Source of the DNA: Naganishia liquefaciens
Taxonomy: Eukaryota; Basidiomycota; Tremellomycetes; Filobasidiales; Filobasidiaceae
Assembly (NCBI GenBank): GCA_013423385.1
Contig: BLZA01000023.1
Location: 685,782-749,781 of the forward strand
Direction of reading: 5' to 3'
Length of the DNA stretch: 64,000 nt
Under the pieces are notes generated by a model. That model saw nothing but the letters and a program-made list of their open reading frames with translations. It was not told the DNA's origin and ran no database searches. Shown here piece after piece: positions 11,571 through 22,806 of the stretch (the first letter of the stretch is position 1; every line of letters begins with the position of its first letter). Made by a program: the position numbers and the translations under genes.

Positions 11571-14500
11571 TACGTATTCATCATCAGCACTTCCTCTCAT
11601 CTCGTGTCTTCCCGCCAAACCTCAAAGAGAGACAGCGGACGTTTGTAGTCAGGTTGTATATACTGCAATTGCCTTCTGGTCCGCTCCAACTCAATTGAAC
11701 TCTGGGCAATTCGGCAGACTGGCAGTTTCGACGATACGACTTTTGGTCGGTACGGATACGGAGATCGCAGAACCCCATACCGCTCGCTAGACCATTGTAA
11801 CTTCGACAGCTTGTCCAGATTTCTGTAGATCGTTGGTCAGATATCGGACATTACGGCTGCAGTGACCGCGCACAACGCTTCATCAATCGCGTCTGAAATT
11901 TTACCACCACCTTCGTCTATTCACGGGCTGTTTCAGCCGACAGTGACTCTGGATGCTCAGTCATTCTAATTCGGTGACAATCAACTGGACATTCTGATGC
12001 ATGAGCCAGCTCCTTCCGAGAAATTCCTTGACTCTGAAGAGTCCCTGTCATAAGCAGCGGTGTACTTATGGTTGGATGTTCTCTGAGGCTCGAGGGAGCT
12101 GCGCGATAGCTGGGTCCATGCAAGCCATTCACAAGGCAAAAAGCTGTTAGAGATGGCTGGTTCTGGTGGCTTTTCGTAAAGAGGCACGCCTCCACATCAA
12201 TCGCGCGACCGAGCTCGCGACGGAGTCGCCACACCGCTCGTCACACCGCTCGTCACACTCACCGAATTCGCTTCCCTAGGGTCACATGACATTCCTATAA
12301 AGTCTCCGCGTTGACAGAGACGTGGCTGGGACGTGATTGGTTCTAACAATACTGACTGTTGGCCTTCGTAAAGCTGTTCAGAAGCTCTTTCAGCGGAAAG
12401 CCATCACTCGATACAGCGGCTCTAGTTGAACACCTAATTCTGCTAACTCTTCGCGCCGTTCTTGTCGCATCAATGAATCATCTCAACTCGACAACTTCCC
12501 CCTTTTTCCCCGGATGGGAGTTTTGACAACGGTACCACTTTTTCGTCGAACCGACGCCAATCATGGAATTGGGGCAATTGATCAACAGCTGTGATTATGG
12601 ACACACAGGCGCTTGAGAGGAGCGCCAGACGAGGCATCAAACACCGAGGTAGAGGCGCCCATCTTGGCCCTTTCCTGAGCTGACGGATTGGCGCTCACTG
12701 GCACCTTAAAATATCTTGGAAACATGCGGAAGTGGCTGGAAGTTTCCAATCATGCATGAAAGCTGAAACACGAGCAATTCGAGGACCTGAGGAAGGGGTG
12801 TAAGCTGAGCTCGACGACACCGAGGAGCTTATTGAGGTAGTTGTCAGGTCCGTTGTGAATATCACAAGCTTCATCATAGCTGTCGTTACGTATTGAATGA
12901 GCCTGTCGACCAGCTTATCTGTTCCTGTTAATTCTGCTGTCCAGCTTTCTGGTCGTAACGGGATATGCTCAAGTCGCTCCTACGACCGCCTTTTTACATA
13001 AAGATAATGGCGAGCCCTCCCAGCCCCTCGCCTCGAAGCCTTTCTTACTGCATGGCTTGATCGACTACCTTACTGCCAGGTTTACTGCCCAGAGCTGGCG
13101 AAGCCGCCGACCATCCTAGCCCTGATCTGCCCTCCATCCTTAGCAACATCGAAATCTTAGCGCAGGGCAATATTGCAGGTCGCAGAAATTATCGCCCGAA
13201 GTTTCGCTTCCTGCCCGAAAAATCCGCTAAACATGCTGCTGGAATGATTTCCTAAAGAGAAAACAAAAGCGACATGTCATTGACTTTCCTGAATGTCGAG
13301 TGCCAGCTCTTTTGCAGAGACCTTCGGTAGGTTCCTTGTTCATACAACAACTCAGTTCCTTGTCACGGCGAGCTCCCCAGCTCCTATAGCGTACGTTCCT
13401 TGTGGGCCTGCCATTTTCCCTGAAATGCGCATCTTAGCTCGCTGTCATCAATCCCTAGCAGCTTCCCCGCCATCGCACCTGCTATGCCCCTGCTGTTAGC
13501 TCTGCTATCCCCCCCTCTCCGCCTGCGAAACGTCCGTGCCTGATAAAGGGACCAGCTGAGCTGCCAGCTGGCGGGATTGCGTGAACTTTCAGCCTCCGGC
13601 AGCTCCTCCGGCAAGCTTCGATGGACCCCGGCCGTGATCCCGAGACCCCGGGCATGTGCTAAATGTCATTAGAGTGAGACATGGAGAGATCGAGGCAAAT
13701 GCGCCACCATCGGGAGCTAATGGCAATTGTCATGGCAGCCATGAAAATACCAGCAGCCGAGAATGGGCTTCGATGGGGACAATTCGCGGAATTCTCATTC
13801 GGGCAGCCATTGACGAGGATAGAATTCGATCTGCGTAGATTCATCAATCAGACACGAGGTTGAGCAGTCCGGTTCTCGACCTATACCCAGAACCATCAGG
13901 TGCTAGACGTCAGCTGGTCTCGTCTTCTTCACCTTCCGACTATTGTTTCTATCATCGCACTACAGTCACACAGACCTGGTCATCCGTCTGGCGGTCCCAC
14001 CGTTTCCCCGTGTGCTCCGCAACTGTCCGAGACTCTGCGAGTATCGATCAGCCGTTCCTCGTACAGATCGATACTACATATTCGACTTTGCGGACTTCTG
14101 CGTGCACCACGTCAACTCCAGGATTCGAGAGGCCTTGACGGTCAATCTCCAACACCTCGTTTGGTCGAGAAAGGTTGCAGAATTGGCGGCCCCTCGCTTG
14201 CTTTTTAGAATAGGGTGGTCTGCCTGCGATCTGGACAACAACAGTCGGGGAATCAGGGCCGGTCCCTGTGCCAAACAAGTCATCAAGTGCAGCTGTATCG
14301 ATATTCGTAACCCCCGGAGGGTCCATCCAAATCCAATCCAATTCACCTCAGCGTCTGCGACGTCAGAAACTCGAACGAACATCCGGTATCTTCACCCTGG
14401 ATTTTCGATCGGTATCAATCACCCTACACTCTACTTAATCCTCCGTCATCCAGACCTATAAACCGTCGATCTTGTCACAAGCGACCTATAATCACGACAT

Positions 14501-14580
14501 AATATCGGGGAGAAGTCGCTTATTGCAATTCCTCAATATTAGCATCATATCAGTCTCTACGATCCGTATGTAATAAAACC
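11571..14580. other. 3-kb gene-free region upstream of the 609-codon gene
   Basis: This is by far the longest stretch without a supported gene. Many short open frames occur on both strands but none has recognisable domains or joins sensibly to a neighbour. It contains two head-to-tail copies of a 12-mer (ACACCGCTCGTC, 12231-12254) and several C-rich runs. It may be a long promoter and leader for the gene at 14581, or may host a non-coding RNA; the sequence alone does not decide. Confidence 0.4.
12231..12254. repeat. Two tandem copies of a 12-bp unit
   Basis: ACACCGCTCGTC occurs twice head to tail, followed by a partial third copy (ACAC). It lies in the long gene-free region; no function is evident. 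Confidence 0.6.
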
Positions 14581-16410
14581 ATGACCTGGTCACTTCCTTC
14601 AACTAATACATGGTTCTCGACACCAGCATTCCATAATCATTCATATAACCCTCCACACATGAATCCATTTCCGGAAGACAACATCTCATACGTCATGGGA
14701 AGCTACGACTATTATCCCGAAGCTGCGGGCGTCTTTTCCTTCAATGGCGACGGGTCCTTTATCAATCATGGTTCACACGACACATGGTTTGCCACACCTC
14801 AACCCGTATACGCCAATGGTTGCGACAATTTCGTATTTGACAGCAACCCGCACTTGGTCTCCGTCGCAGGTGAAACTCACAATACCACGCTCGGCAACAA
14901 GCATTACAATAACCCAGTCAATATATCGAGTTGGATCTCCACGGCGTCTCCTGACAGCCATGGTCCTCGAGTTGATGATACAAATACCGTTCTTGAGCCG
15001 GGAAAGCATCTACCAACGGGAAGTCTGTCGATATTGCCTGGCACGATTTTTCTTCCGCACAAGGAGCAGATGGCTGCAGCTTCGGATCAAATACCGTCCG
15101 CGGGATATTTCGGTTCTGTCCCGTATGCCAACTTGGAATACACGTCGCCGCTTCATACCTCGGCGAGAGCTTCTTTCTCTACGCCATACGGACGCAATGT
15201 ATCGACTTCAACCTCAGCTTCATCGTGCCCCGGAACAAGCAGCACCCTTGCGACCCCTCATTTCGACCATTTGCTGTCCTCTATGCCTTCTCAGGGGGCC
15301 CACATTGATCAAGGCAATCGCAAGCCAAGTTGGCCGTATCCGGTTACCCCCGAGTCATCAGACGTCTTCACGTCCGTACCTCTTGCGCCACCGCGTATTG
15401 TACAGCCCATGGGCGTGTCGCGCCCCGCCGCCCCGCCGACAATGGGTCAGAGCCCAGACATCGTAGCGCTGGGGTGCGATCAATACGCGAACTTTCCAAG
15501 ACAGACGGTGAATGGAAGAAGTCTTCGGTCAACTCCCTCAATAGAGTCTCTTCAAAATTTCGCAGAAGAACAAGACACCGGTCAAAAAACGAGTGGTCCG
15601 CAAACTTTGTTGTCACCCTTCACGTCAGTTTCGATGAATCGCACGTGCTCGGCGCCAAGTTCCTTCTTGGCTCATCGACTTGAGGCTATGGAGCGGCGGC
15701 AGTCACGCCAAACTTCCGATACATGGTCTTCGCCCTTTACCTCGAAACCGTTGAGCGCCGCCAGTTGCGCTATCGCGAGTGAAAATCGAAAATTGGAGGA
15801 AAAAGCCTCGAAACGGAAACCCTCGCTAAAAATTTCGTTGGCGCCACCGCTCATGTCCCGGTCCTTTACCGCCAACGAAGTGTCATCCTCACCGGCGTGG
15901 ACAGCTTGGAATTCGGAGGAGCCCGCCATGACGCATGTCCCCATGGTCAGATCTGCCTCTGCTCTCAATCTAAACTACATCGCGACTGGTATCGGTACAC
16001 CTTTCTCACCTGGAATATTCACCGGTTGGACATCACAGGTACCTCAACCCAAACGATCCGAAGTTGGGTTGCAGGCTGTGAAGGCTACCCGCATATCATG
16101 CACGGACGCCTTCACCACAATACCTGCTTCCGCCGTACCGCGTGCCAACGACAATTCGCCACCTTTCTCGAGTGAACCTCGGAGTCTAACAGTACCTGGA
16201 ATCGCAACGCCCAGGAAGACGAAGAAGCTTCCCAAGCGGGCTCAAGGCAACACGAGCGGGGTGAAGTTGACTTTTATGAATTTCGGACCCGACGATGGCG
16301 ACCAGATCACCAATGCCGTCGCTGAAAGTGGTAAAAGTAAACGTCGGCGACCTGATGACGGCAGCTCTGGAGACGAACATCTAGCCGTTGTCAAGCGAAG
16401 TAGGAGCTAG
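14581..16410 (+). CDS. Large low-complexity protein of unknown function, possibly nuclear regulator
   Basis: Single uninterrupted frame of 609 codons from an ATG in a good context (AAAACCATGACC). No family is recognised. The first third is Asn/Tyr/His/Pro-rich, the middle is Ser/Thr/Pro-rich, and the C-terminal third has short ordered-looking blocks (SLKISLAPPLMSRSFTA, RKTKKLPKR, VKLTFMNFGPDDGDQITNAV). The tail is basic (GKSKRRRPDD, VVKRSRS) and looks like a nuclear localisation signal. No zinc finger, homeobox, bZIP or other DNA-binding domain is visible. Lack of introns is unusual among these neighbours. Long disordered composition, basic tail and a 3-kb upstream region would suit a transcriptional regulator, but that is inference only. 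Confidence 0.7.
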   Translation: MTWSLPSTNTWFSTPAFHNHSYNPPHMNPFPEDNISYVMGSYDYYPEAAGVFSFNGDGSFINHGSHDTWFATPQPVYANGCDNFVFDSNPHLVSVAGETHNTTLGNKHYNNPVNISSWISTASPDSHGPRVDDTNTVLEPGKHLPTGSLSILPGTIFLPHKEQMAAASDQIPSAGYFGSVPYANLEYTSPLHTSARASFSTPYGRNVSTSTSASSCPGTSSTLATPHFDHLLSSMPSQGAHIDQGNRKPSWPYPVTPESSDVFTSVPLAPPRIVQPMGVSRPAAPPTMGQSPDIVALGCDQYANFPRQTVNGRSLRSTPSIESLQNFAEEQDTGQKTSGPQTLLSPFTSVSMNRTCSAPSSFLAHRLEAMERRQSRQTSDTWSSPFTSKPLSAASCAIASENRKLEEKASKRKPSLKISLAPPLMSRSFTANEVSSSPAWTAWNSEEPAMTHVPMVRSASALNLNYIATGIGTPFSPGIFTGWTSQVPQPKRSEVGLQAVKATRISCTDAFTTIPASAVPRANDNSPPFSSEPRSLTVPGIATPRKTKKLPKRAQGNTSGVKLTFMNFGPDDGDQITNAVAESGKSKRRRPDDGSSGDEHLAVVKRSRS

Positions 16411-16587
16411 GCAGTTGTTCTGCAGATATCAGACCAGCACAGTGTTCTGTAAAGAAGAGATTCCATGTTCTTAAGTTGGAACCGACACCTGGGCCGCCAG
16501 AGGATTGTTGGGCATAAGTAGAGGCAGAATAGACATCTCGGAAATACACCTGAGCAGTAATTGGTTAAATACAGACCATGATCTGGC

Positions 16588-19219
16588 CTAAACTCCAAAG
16601 TATCTGCTTCCTGGGTTGCCGATATCTGCTTGACAAATGGGTGAATATATGCTCTGATTCGACCCATAGATGCCATCTGGGGCTTCCCAGCTGGTCTCTG
16701 AACTCACCCGGTGAAATTACCCAGGCTTGTTGTGTTTTAGGTTCTGCTGTATCGCCATGGCTGGCGTTCGAACGTTTAGATGACTTTGAGTTCTGGAATT
16801 GATGCCGAGCACCGAAGTCCGCGTCACCTGCAGCCGTGCCCAGTATGACACGTGCTTGCACGGGGAATTCGCGCTCCTCTAGTTTTGCGCCAACCGATGC
16901 TGTGACTATGCGGATTGCGGGAAAAGCCGCATGAACGGTTGTCAATCCCTGCGGCGCTGCCAGGAAGGTCAAGAAGACGATGTTTTTCTCTGTAACGAAT
17001 ATACCGAGATCAATGCCGAGCAATCTAAGCAGAAAGTAGGGTCACTAACGCCTAACGCCGTGGTCCAACATGACCCGAATAGCCATTAGTGCTGCTGCGC
17101 CTGTGCCGACCTGTTTCGAAGACAACGGGAGATTCGTCAAGAAAGTCGGAGCCCCGCGGCGTATCGCTTACCTGGGCATCAAGCAGGAATACCACAGTAT
17201 TCTTGGCTAGTTCGCGCTTCTTGATACTTTGCGGCAGAGACGTGTGAAATAATAGGGGTTCCCCAGACGCCGGATCAGACTGTATCAGGAGCGATCCGAG
17301 CTTGACGTCCTGAATCACCCTTCGTAGGCCTTGCGCAAACGGTTCACCTCTAAAGGTCTTTTCTCAGTGCCTTGGACAGCAAGAGTCTGCAGGTGGTCAA
17401 CTCACGAACGCAGAATTGTGATACCGACGAGATCCTATTCAGCGCGGGAATTGGCAAGATCAGCTTTGTAACCGGAAGACTTCAGTCGAAAGTCATACCC
17501 TCGCCACCATTTCTTGACCACATGCCTCGAGCCCAACAGGTGTTATCACCGTTTTCTCCTTGTATGGCAACAACTGCAAACTTCTTTCGACCACCAAGGA
17601 GGACAGTCTGTCGGCGTAAAAAATAAAAGTTGACCGATCTGTGTCCTTGTTGCGCAAGATCGTGAGAATGCCCTGATACCGCCAGAAAAGAGCCGTCTGA
17701 GCATTTAGGTGCAAAGAGATTGTACGAGACTCACCCGAAGCTGATTAGTTTGCTCAAGAACGACAGTAGTCTCTGGTACCCGGACTTTGGATCCCGTAGC
17801 TGAAGTGATCTCTTTACCCAGATTGAGTGGTTCAAGGCTTTGCCGTCGGGTATGCTGTGCTGTTCCCCTCTGGCCCAGCTCATTCCTGAAGCGCATCGCG
17901 CGGGAATCTAATTGCTGTTGTATATGTGTGACCAGCAATTTGACAGAGACCTCATTCTGAAATCCGGGCACGATCTTTCGTGGGCAGGAAGGTGATCGGT
18001 CAGGAACCCGTCCGATGTCGGCATCCGGCATAGTCAGTTCGAGGTCACTCACGATATCTGCATGACGCGAACTAGGCTGAATGAAGTTGTCGTATGCCCT
18101 TTTGACGAATCGTAGGTACTGGAAGGAGCTGGCGCAGTTAGCTTCGGAGGAAGGCATCGAAGGAGACTGCGCGCTGACCTGGTCCAAAATACCCTCAACA
18201 TCTCTTCCTCGTTCTCTAACATCCCTCCTTATCCGCCTTGCAAGCATTAAATCGGAATCCGCATTCTGATGGTGATGGTCAACCGACTATACTGAATCCA
18301 CTGGTGCTTTTTGCGTCACCGGTTGACTTACCACGAAGACTTTCAAGTCATACAAGTCTCGTAATCCTGGATCCGTCAAGGTCATGATACCCTCGACTAT
18401 TTCCAAATCAATGGTCAGCGCATTCTCAGGGTCCGATGAGGGACATACCTATAATGACAGATGCTCCGTACAGGTATTTTGTCTCGTCCAAGCGTTCTGA
18501 ATGCATGCCCATTTTTAGTCTGCCAAGGTGCTCGTGCTAGAAATAGAAAGTAACTTACGATGATCCTTGAACGAATACACCGGGATCTGGCACAAGATCA
18601 CGTATGATCAGAACGGCAGTACATATGGTATACGCACAGAGTCCAAACTCACCTCGGTGGCTTTGCCTTGTTTCAAGTCTCTCAGACACTGCAGAAGACT
18701 CGTGAGCGGCATTGACGATTGTAGATGTTTCAGACTTCACGGACTCACTTTGACAAAGAGTCCTGTGTCGATAGCGTCCGGATGATCGAGGTCCAAGTCG
18801 TTCTGAAACGCTAATTTAATTTCTTCCTCATTGTGTTTTCGATAAAACGAGTCCTGATACGATCGATCAGTCTTTCCGTAACAAACACAACAGCTCTGAA
18901 GTTGAGCCGATACTTGCCTGAGATAAGACGAGGACTGTGGGAATATTGTTCAGGCTTTTCAAGATGGCTTCTGCCACGGACGTCTATATTTTCACCGGAC
19001 ACGAAGACGTAAAATATAGTGACGGTCAATCGTGTCGGACTCACATAAGTATCCCTTGAAGCTTACCTTGCCACTGGCCGACCCTCCTGCGATCCCGATA
19101 ACGTATGCCTGATTGGGAGTACCTGTCATGTCGTACCATGGCGCCCTACCATGCGAATGTTGCAGGATTTCATCTTTGCGCACTTGGCTCAACGAGACCG
19201 AATAGGGCAAGCCGGCCAT
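16588..19219 (-). CDS. URK1: Uridine/cytidine kinase with C-terminal UPRT-like domain
   Basis: Pyrimidine salvage enzyme phosphorylating uridine and cytidine. Sixteen exons (low-high): 16588-16625, 16708-16989, 17050-17110, 17172-17349, 17406-17434, 17499-17696, 17735-17974, 18053-18118, 18179-18265, 18332-18396, 18449-18496, 18559-18586, 18653-18688, 18749-18853, 18918-18983, 19067-19219; 559 residues. Motifs are the P-loop GIAGGSASGKTSVAE (about 43-57), DSFYRKHNEEE, DHPDAIDTGLF, YSFKDH, VEGIMTL, and ARRIRRDVRERGRD. The C-terminal half is the phosphoribosyltransferase-like domain (LLIQSDPASGEPLLFHTSLP, KNIVFLTFLAAPQGL, ending PDIGNPGSRYFGV). Its PRPP region reads LLDAQVGTGAAALMAI rather than the DPMLATGGS type of active UPRTs, so this half may be structural or regulatory. 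One intron (18854-18917 side is normal; 18854 upstream exon 18918 ends at GCAAGT) is GC-AG. Confidence 0.93.
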
Positions 19220-19582
19220 GGTTATACGCTTCTAAGGGGTGGTGACTGCCTGAAGCAGCGACTGGAATGTAGGACAGACTCAGAATGGCGCCGCGAGACA
19301 CTACTACACTTTGCAGGACGTTAATCGAAATATTAAGTGCATGTTCTTGACACTCCTCATTGCAAGGCTTCATGGAATTTGTATCCGGAACACATTATTG
19401 ACCATTATTGATCGTGCCTCCACATTGGACGCGTAAACTCTGTATCTTGATCCCTTTACAAACCTGTTTGCCCCAATGCTATTATAGCTGTCTTGGCCTA
19501 ACGGCTCCATTTATGGGGCTCAACAGAATGCGCTGACGCTTGCGCGGAGAAAATGGAACTAACGGGCAAGGCCCTCATTCCT
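19220..19582. other. Short intergenic region upstream of URK1
   Basis: About 360 bp between the URK1 start and the APA2 stop (both minus strand); expected to hold the URK1 promoter and APA2 3' UTR. Nothing else seen. Confidence 0.5.
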
Positions 19583-21098
19583 CTACGATTTACTTTCGAG
19601 TGCGCCAAAGAGCTCATCCACTCCGGCTTCATGCTCCTCTGGCTTATCTCCCCATTGGCGAGGCAAGCCGCAATATTGGAGCACTTGCATGATCCCCGTC
19701 GAGCGGGAGCCTAGCCCGTCTCCCGTAGCCGTCGCCATATCCTTGTGGGTTATGTTCTCGAGGGCTTCTAGCTCTGCTGCCGATTTCACTAGAAGCATTC
19801 CGGCGTATCCTAGGGAGTTGACTTCCAGCGGAGACTGCTCGGGAAGAGGGAAGGATGGGTTGGATCGCGGAATCAGATGCATGTGATCTCTGGCAGGGCA
19901 TAGTCATGATCAAGGTCAGTGAAAGCGTTTCCTCGTCAATAACCTTCGCAATACGCACAGTGTCATCAACAAGTTCCACCCGCCGTCAGCTCGACCATGA
20001 TTCCGTCGAATTGCGTCCACCATGTCATCCAACAGGTTCATCATACCCTTAGCGAGTACTCCCATCATATGTTCGTCATCCTCCTCTGTTGGAGGGAATG
20101 ACCGCTCTTGCACAGGCGGCAAAGGATAAACCAGGTGCAAATACGGCAGCTTTGGATGAGCGAAAGCTTCATTCGGCCGTCCTGGTGCTTTGACCCCTCG
20201 CATCCATGCCTCAACTGGAGCTCCTGAACGCTCGGGCACTTGTACGCATTGAAGATGACGCCAAGATTGCGAGGCCCCCGCACCTGCTCCTCCGTTATAG
20301 AAGGCGAGGAGGCGACGTGGCTCTGAGGGGTGTTGAGAAGCGACGAGAAGTGTATTGTACGCGATGAGTAGCTGGTCCGGCGAAGGCGGCGATGACTGCG
20401 GCTGCTGGTCTAGAGCACACAATAGTCAGATTGGAGCTGTCGCGGAAAAGTAGTCACCCTTACCTTTGGAAACTATCAAGAAATGTTCCGGAACCACGGC
20501 ATACTACCGCATCGCACTAGCATCAGTGGCGCTCGCCTTGGGACGATTAGGTCGGATTCACCTTGTTCAGCTGTTGTGATTAGCAGGAAATGGGTCAATG
20601 ATTGTAATCTGATGCCGGAGAGTTCAAGCTTACCAACGCAACCATTCCTTCTTCTCCCTCCAGGCCCTCAAGTTCCCCGATGAAGAGATCCTCGACATAA
20701 GGCGGCTTGAATGGTGAGCTCTTCTCGCTAGCATCCTCTTCCCCAATAGGTACAGTCAACAGGTTTCCGCTGCTGCTGCTGCTTCTGGCCTTGGGGTTCT
20801 CGCTCGAGGTACTTCCTTTTTCTTGCTGTGCATGGATCTTGACGTCGGCTTCAGCTTTCGCCTTTGCCTTGTCATTCAGAGCTGGACAAATGCGGATTTG
20901 GAACTAGGTAATGGGAAATCAGGATCGAGGTATCGAGAAGTCGATAAGACTTGCCCGTCGTTCATCTTGCTCGACATCCTTGACTTCGCTCTCGAAAAAG
21001 TAGAGCGCTCCAGATTGACGGGCCTTTTCAAATTTTGGTGTAAGATTGGAGATGGCCGACTTGATCGAAGTGTACATGCGAGTCTGCGAGGCGGACAT
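19583..21098 (-). CDS. APA2: Ap4A phosphorylase / ATP adenylyltransferase
   Basis: Cleaves diadenosine tetraphosphate with phosphate to ADP and ATP. Six exons (low-high): 19583-19889, 19959-20409, 20464-20503, 20562-20570, 20634-20903, 20955-21098; 406 residues. Family blocks: FQIRICPAL, FKPPYVEDLFIGEL, LLNKYAVVPEHFLIVSK, the HIT-like catalytic stretch FYNGGAGAGASQSWRHLQ, and the C-terminal MHLIPRSNPSFP plus VNSLGYAGMLLVK. In the catalytic stretch a Trp stands before RHLQ where the usual motif has another residue such as His; the histidine of RHLQ is kept. One exon is only 9 bp (Leu-Asn-Lys). The first intron begins GCAAGT and fits a GC-AG intron; using any GT breaks the frame. Confidence 0.9.
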
Positions 21099-21395
21099 GG
21101 CGACAGGCTGACAGAGTATGACAGTCAGACGGTCACGGACTGACGCGGTGCGAGTCAAGAAATGCCTGGCAGACGTCTAAGCCGATCGCTCCTTTCTGAA
21201 ACTATTCCGAACGCGCTATTCGGAGAAACCGAAAAGGGCTGCAGAATGGTGGATGGAGTTGTCTTCGCACGTCATACATTGATCCTCGTCCGAGTCATTC
21301 TTCCCCGACATCTCATATACATTCCCGATAGCTACATATACCGACAGCTCTTGCTTCTCGAGTTCCAACATACTCGTTGCTTGACCCACACCAAA
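21099..21395. promoter_or_regulatory. Divergent APA2/SER1 promoter with two Gcn4-type sites
   Basis: The 297-bp gap between two divergent starts contains GAGTCA at 21152-21157 and GAGTCAT at 21292-21298, the reverse complements of TGACTC and ATGACTC. This is the bZIP Gcn4 binding core; SER1 is a Gcn4 target in budding yeast. Control here is inferred from motif and position only. Confidence 0.4.
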
Positions 21396-22806
21396 ATGCC
21401 TTCGGAACGAGCCGATATCCACAATTTTGCGGCGGGACCCTCACCGCTTCCGACACCCGTCCTGCACAAGGCCGCTGAGGGCCTTCTCAATTACGATGGC
21501 ACTGGAATGGGTGTTTGTGAGCTGAGTCATCGGGGAAAGGAGTTCATGGCTATCGTCAAGGGTGCTGAAGGTGATTTTCGAAACCATACTCGTAACTTGG
21601 AACACAAGACTGACACCCACTTCTCCTGGAACAGCCAATCTTCGAGAACTCTTGGCCATCCCAGACACACATGCGGTCTTCTTCACGCAAGGAGGTGGAA
21701 CTCAACAATTCTCCTCCACACTGCTCAATATCCTCTCGTATCACCGCCTACGCAAAACTCAACTAGATCAGAAGGAATTCGTCCCTCCTACTGTTGACTA
21801 TGTGGTGACCGGTTCATGGTCATCAAAGGCCGCAGCAGAGGCCAAGCGTCTCGTCGTCTCTCCCATCCCAGGAGCCGAACCTTTTGCCAAGATCCATGTG
21901 GCTGCTAGTACCAAGGCTACCGGATTCAACAGCTTGCCACCGCGTGAAGCGTATGATTTCTCCTTCAAATCAGACGCTGCCGAACAGGACTCCAACACGG
22001 CGTTTGTATATTACTGCGAGAATGAAACTATCAACGGTGTCGAGTTTCCAGCAGATCCTGCCGCATCGGGCGCCTTTCCCTTCGATTTGATACCGGCGCA
22101 CGTTCCCATTGTTGCCGATTACTCTTCCTCCTTCATCTCGCGACCGATCCCTCACGTCGAACGACACGCCGTCATTTATGCCGGCGCTCAAAAGAATCTC
22201 GGTCCTGCAGGCACAACGGTGGTTATCGTTCGAAAAGATTTGTTGGTTGACACAACGGAAGCTCTCTTGCTCGGTAATGTGCCGGCGGTTCCTATCGAAC
22301 TCGAATACAAAACTCTGGCCGACAACGGATCGCTCTACAACACGCCGCCTGTTTTCGCCATCTACGTCTCTGCCCTCGTCCTCGAGTATCTGTTGCAGGA
22401 AAAGGGCGGCATCAAGGGTGTTGGAGCCACGAATGAGAAGAAGGCCAAAAAGCTGTATGAGGCTTTGGCTCGTGCAGAAGAGAAGAATGTCCTGAGGACC
22501 AAAGTCAAGCAGCCCGAGGCTCGAAGCTGGATGAATGTGACATTCGAGGTCGTAAGCAAGGAAGGAGAGGATCGAGAAAAGGAATTCCTTGCAGAAGCCG
22601 AGAAGCGAGGATTCCGTCAGATCAAGGGACACAGGTCAATTGGAGGTATGTGACTGCCTCCTCGAGGCGAAGCAGAGATCTTCCGACTCATGATTTGCTT
22701 CCTCCTGATGATAGGCATCCGAGCTTCTCTTTACAATGCGGTAACGGAGGAGAGTGTGGACGCCTTGGTGAAGTTCATAGACGAGTTTGTCGCCAATCAT
22801 GCATGA
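21396..22806 (+). CDS. SER1: Phosphoserine aminotransferase
   Basis: PLP enzyme of serine biosynthesis converting 3-phosphohydroxypyruvate and glutamate to phosphoserine and 2-oxoglutarate. Three exons, 21396-21570, 21635-22645 and 22715-22806, give 425 residues. The start MPSERADIHNFAAGPSPLP is the classic PSAT N-terminus; next come MGVCELSHRGKEF, FFTQGGGTQQFS, DYSSSFISRP and AGAQKNLGPAG, where the Lys should bind PLP. The end is IRASLYNAVTEESVDALVKF. Length is slightly above the bacterial SerC norm because of fungal insertions. The gene is divergent from APA2 with a short shared promoter carrying Gcn4-like sites. Confidence 0.96.
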
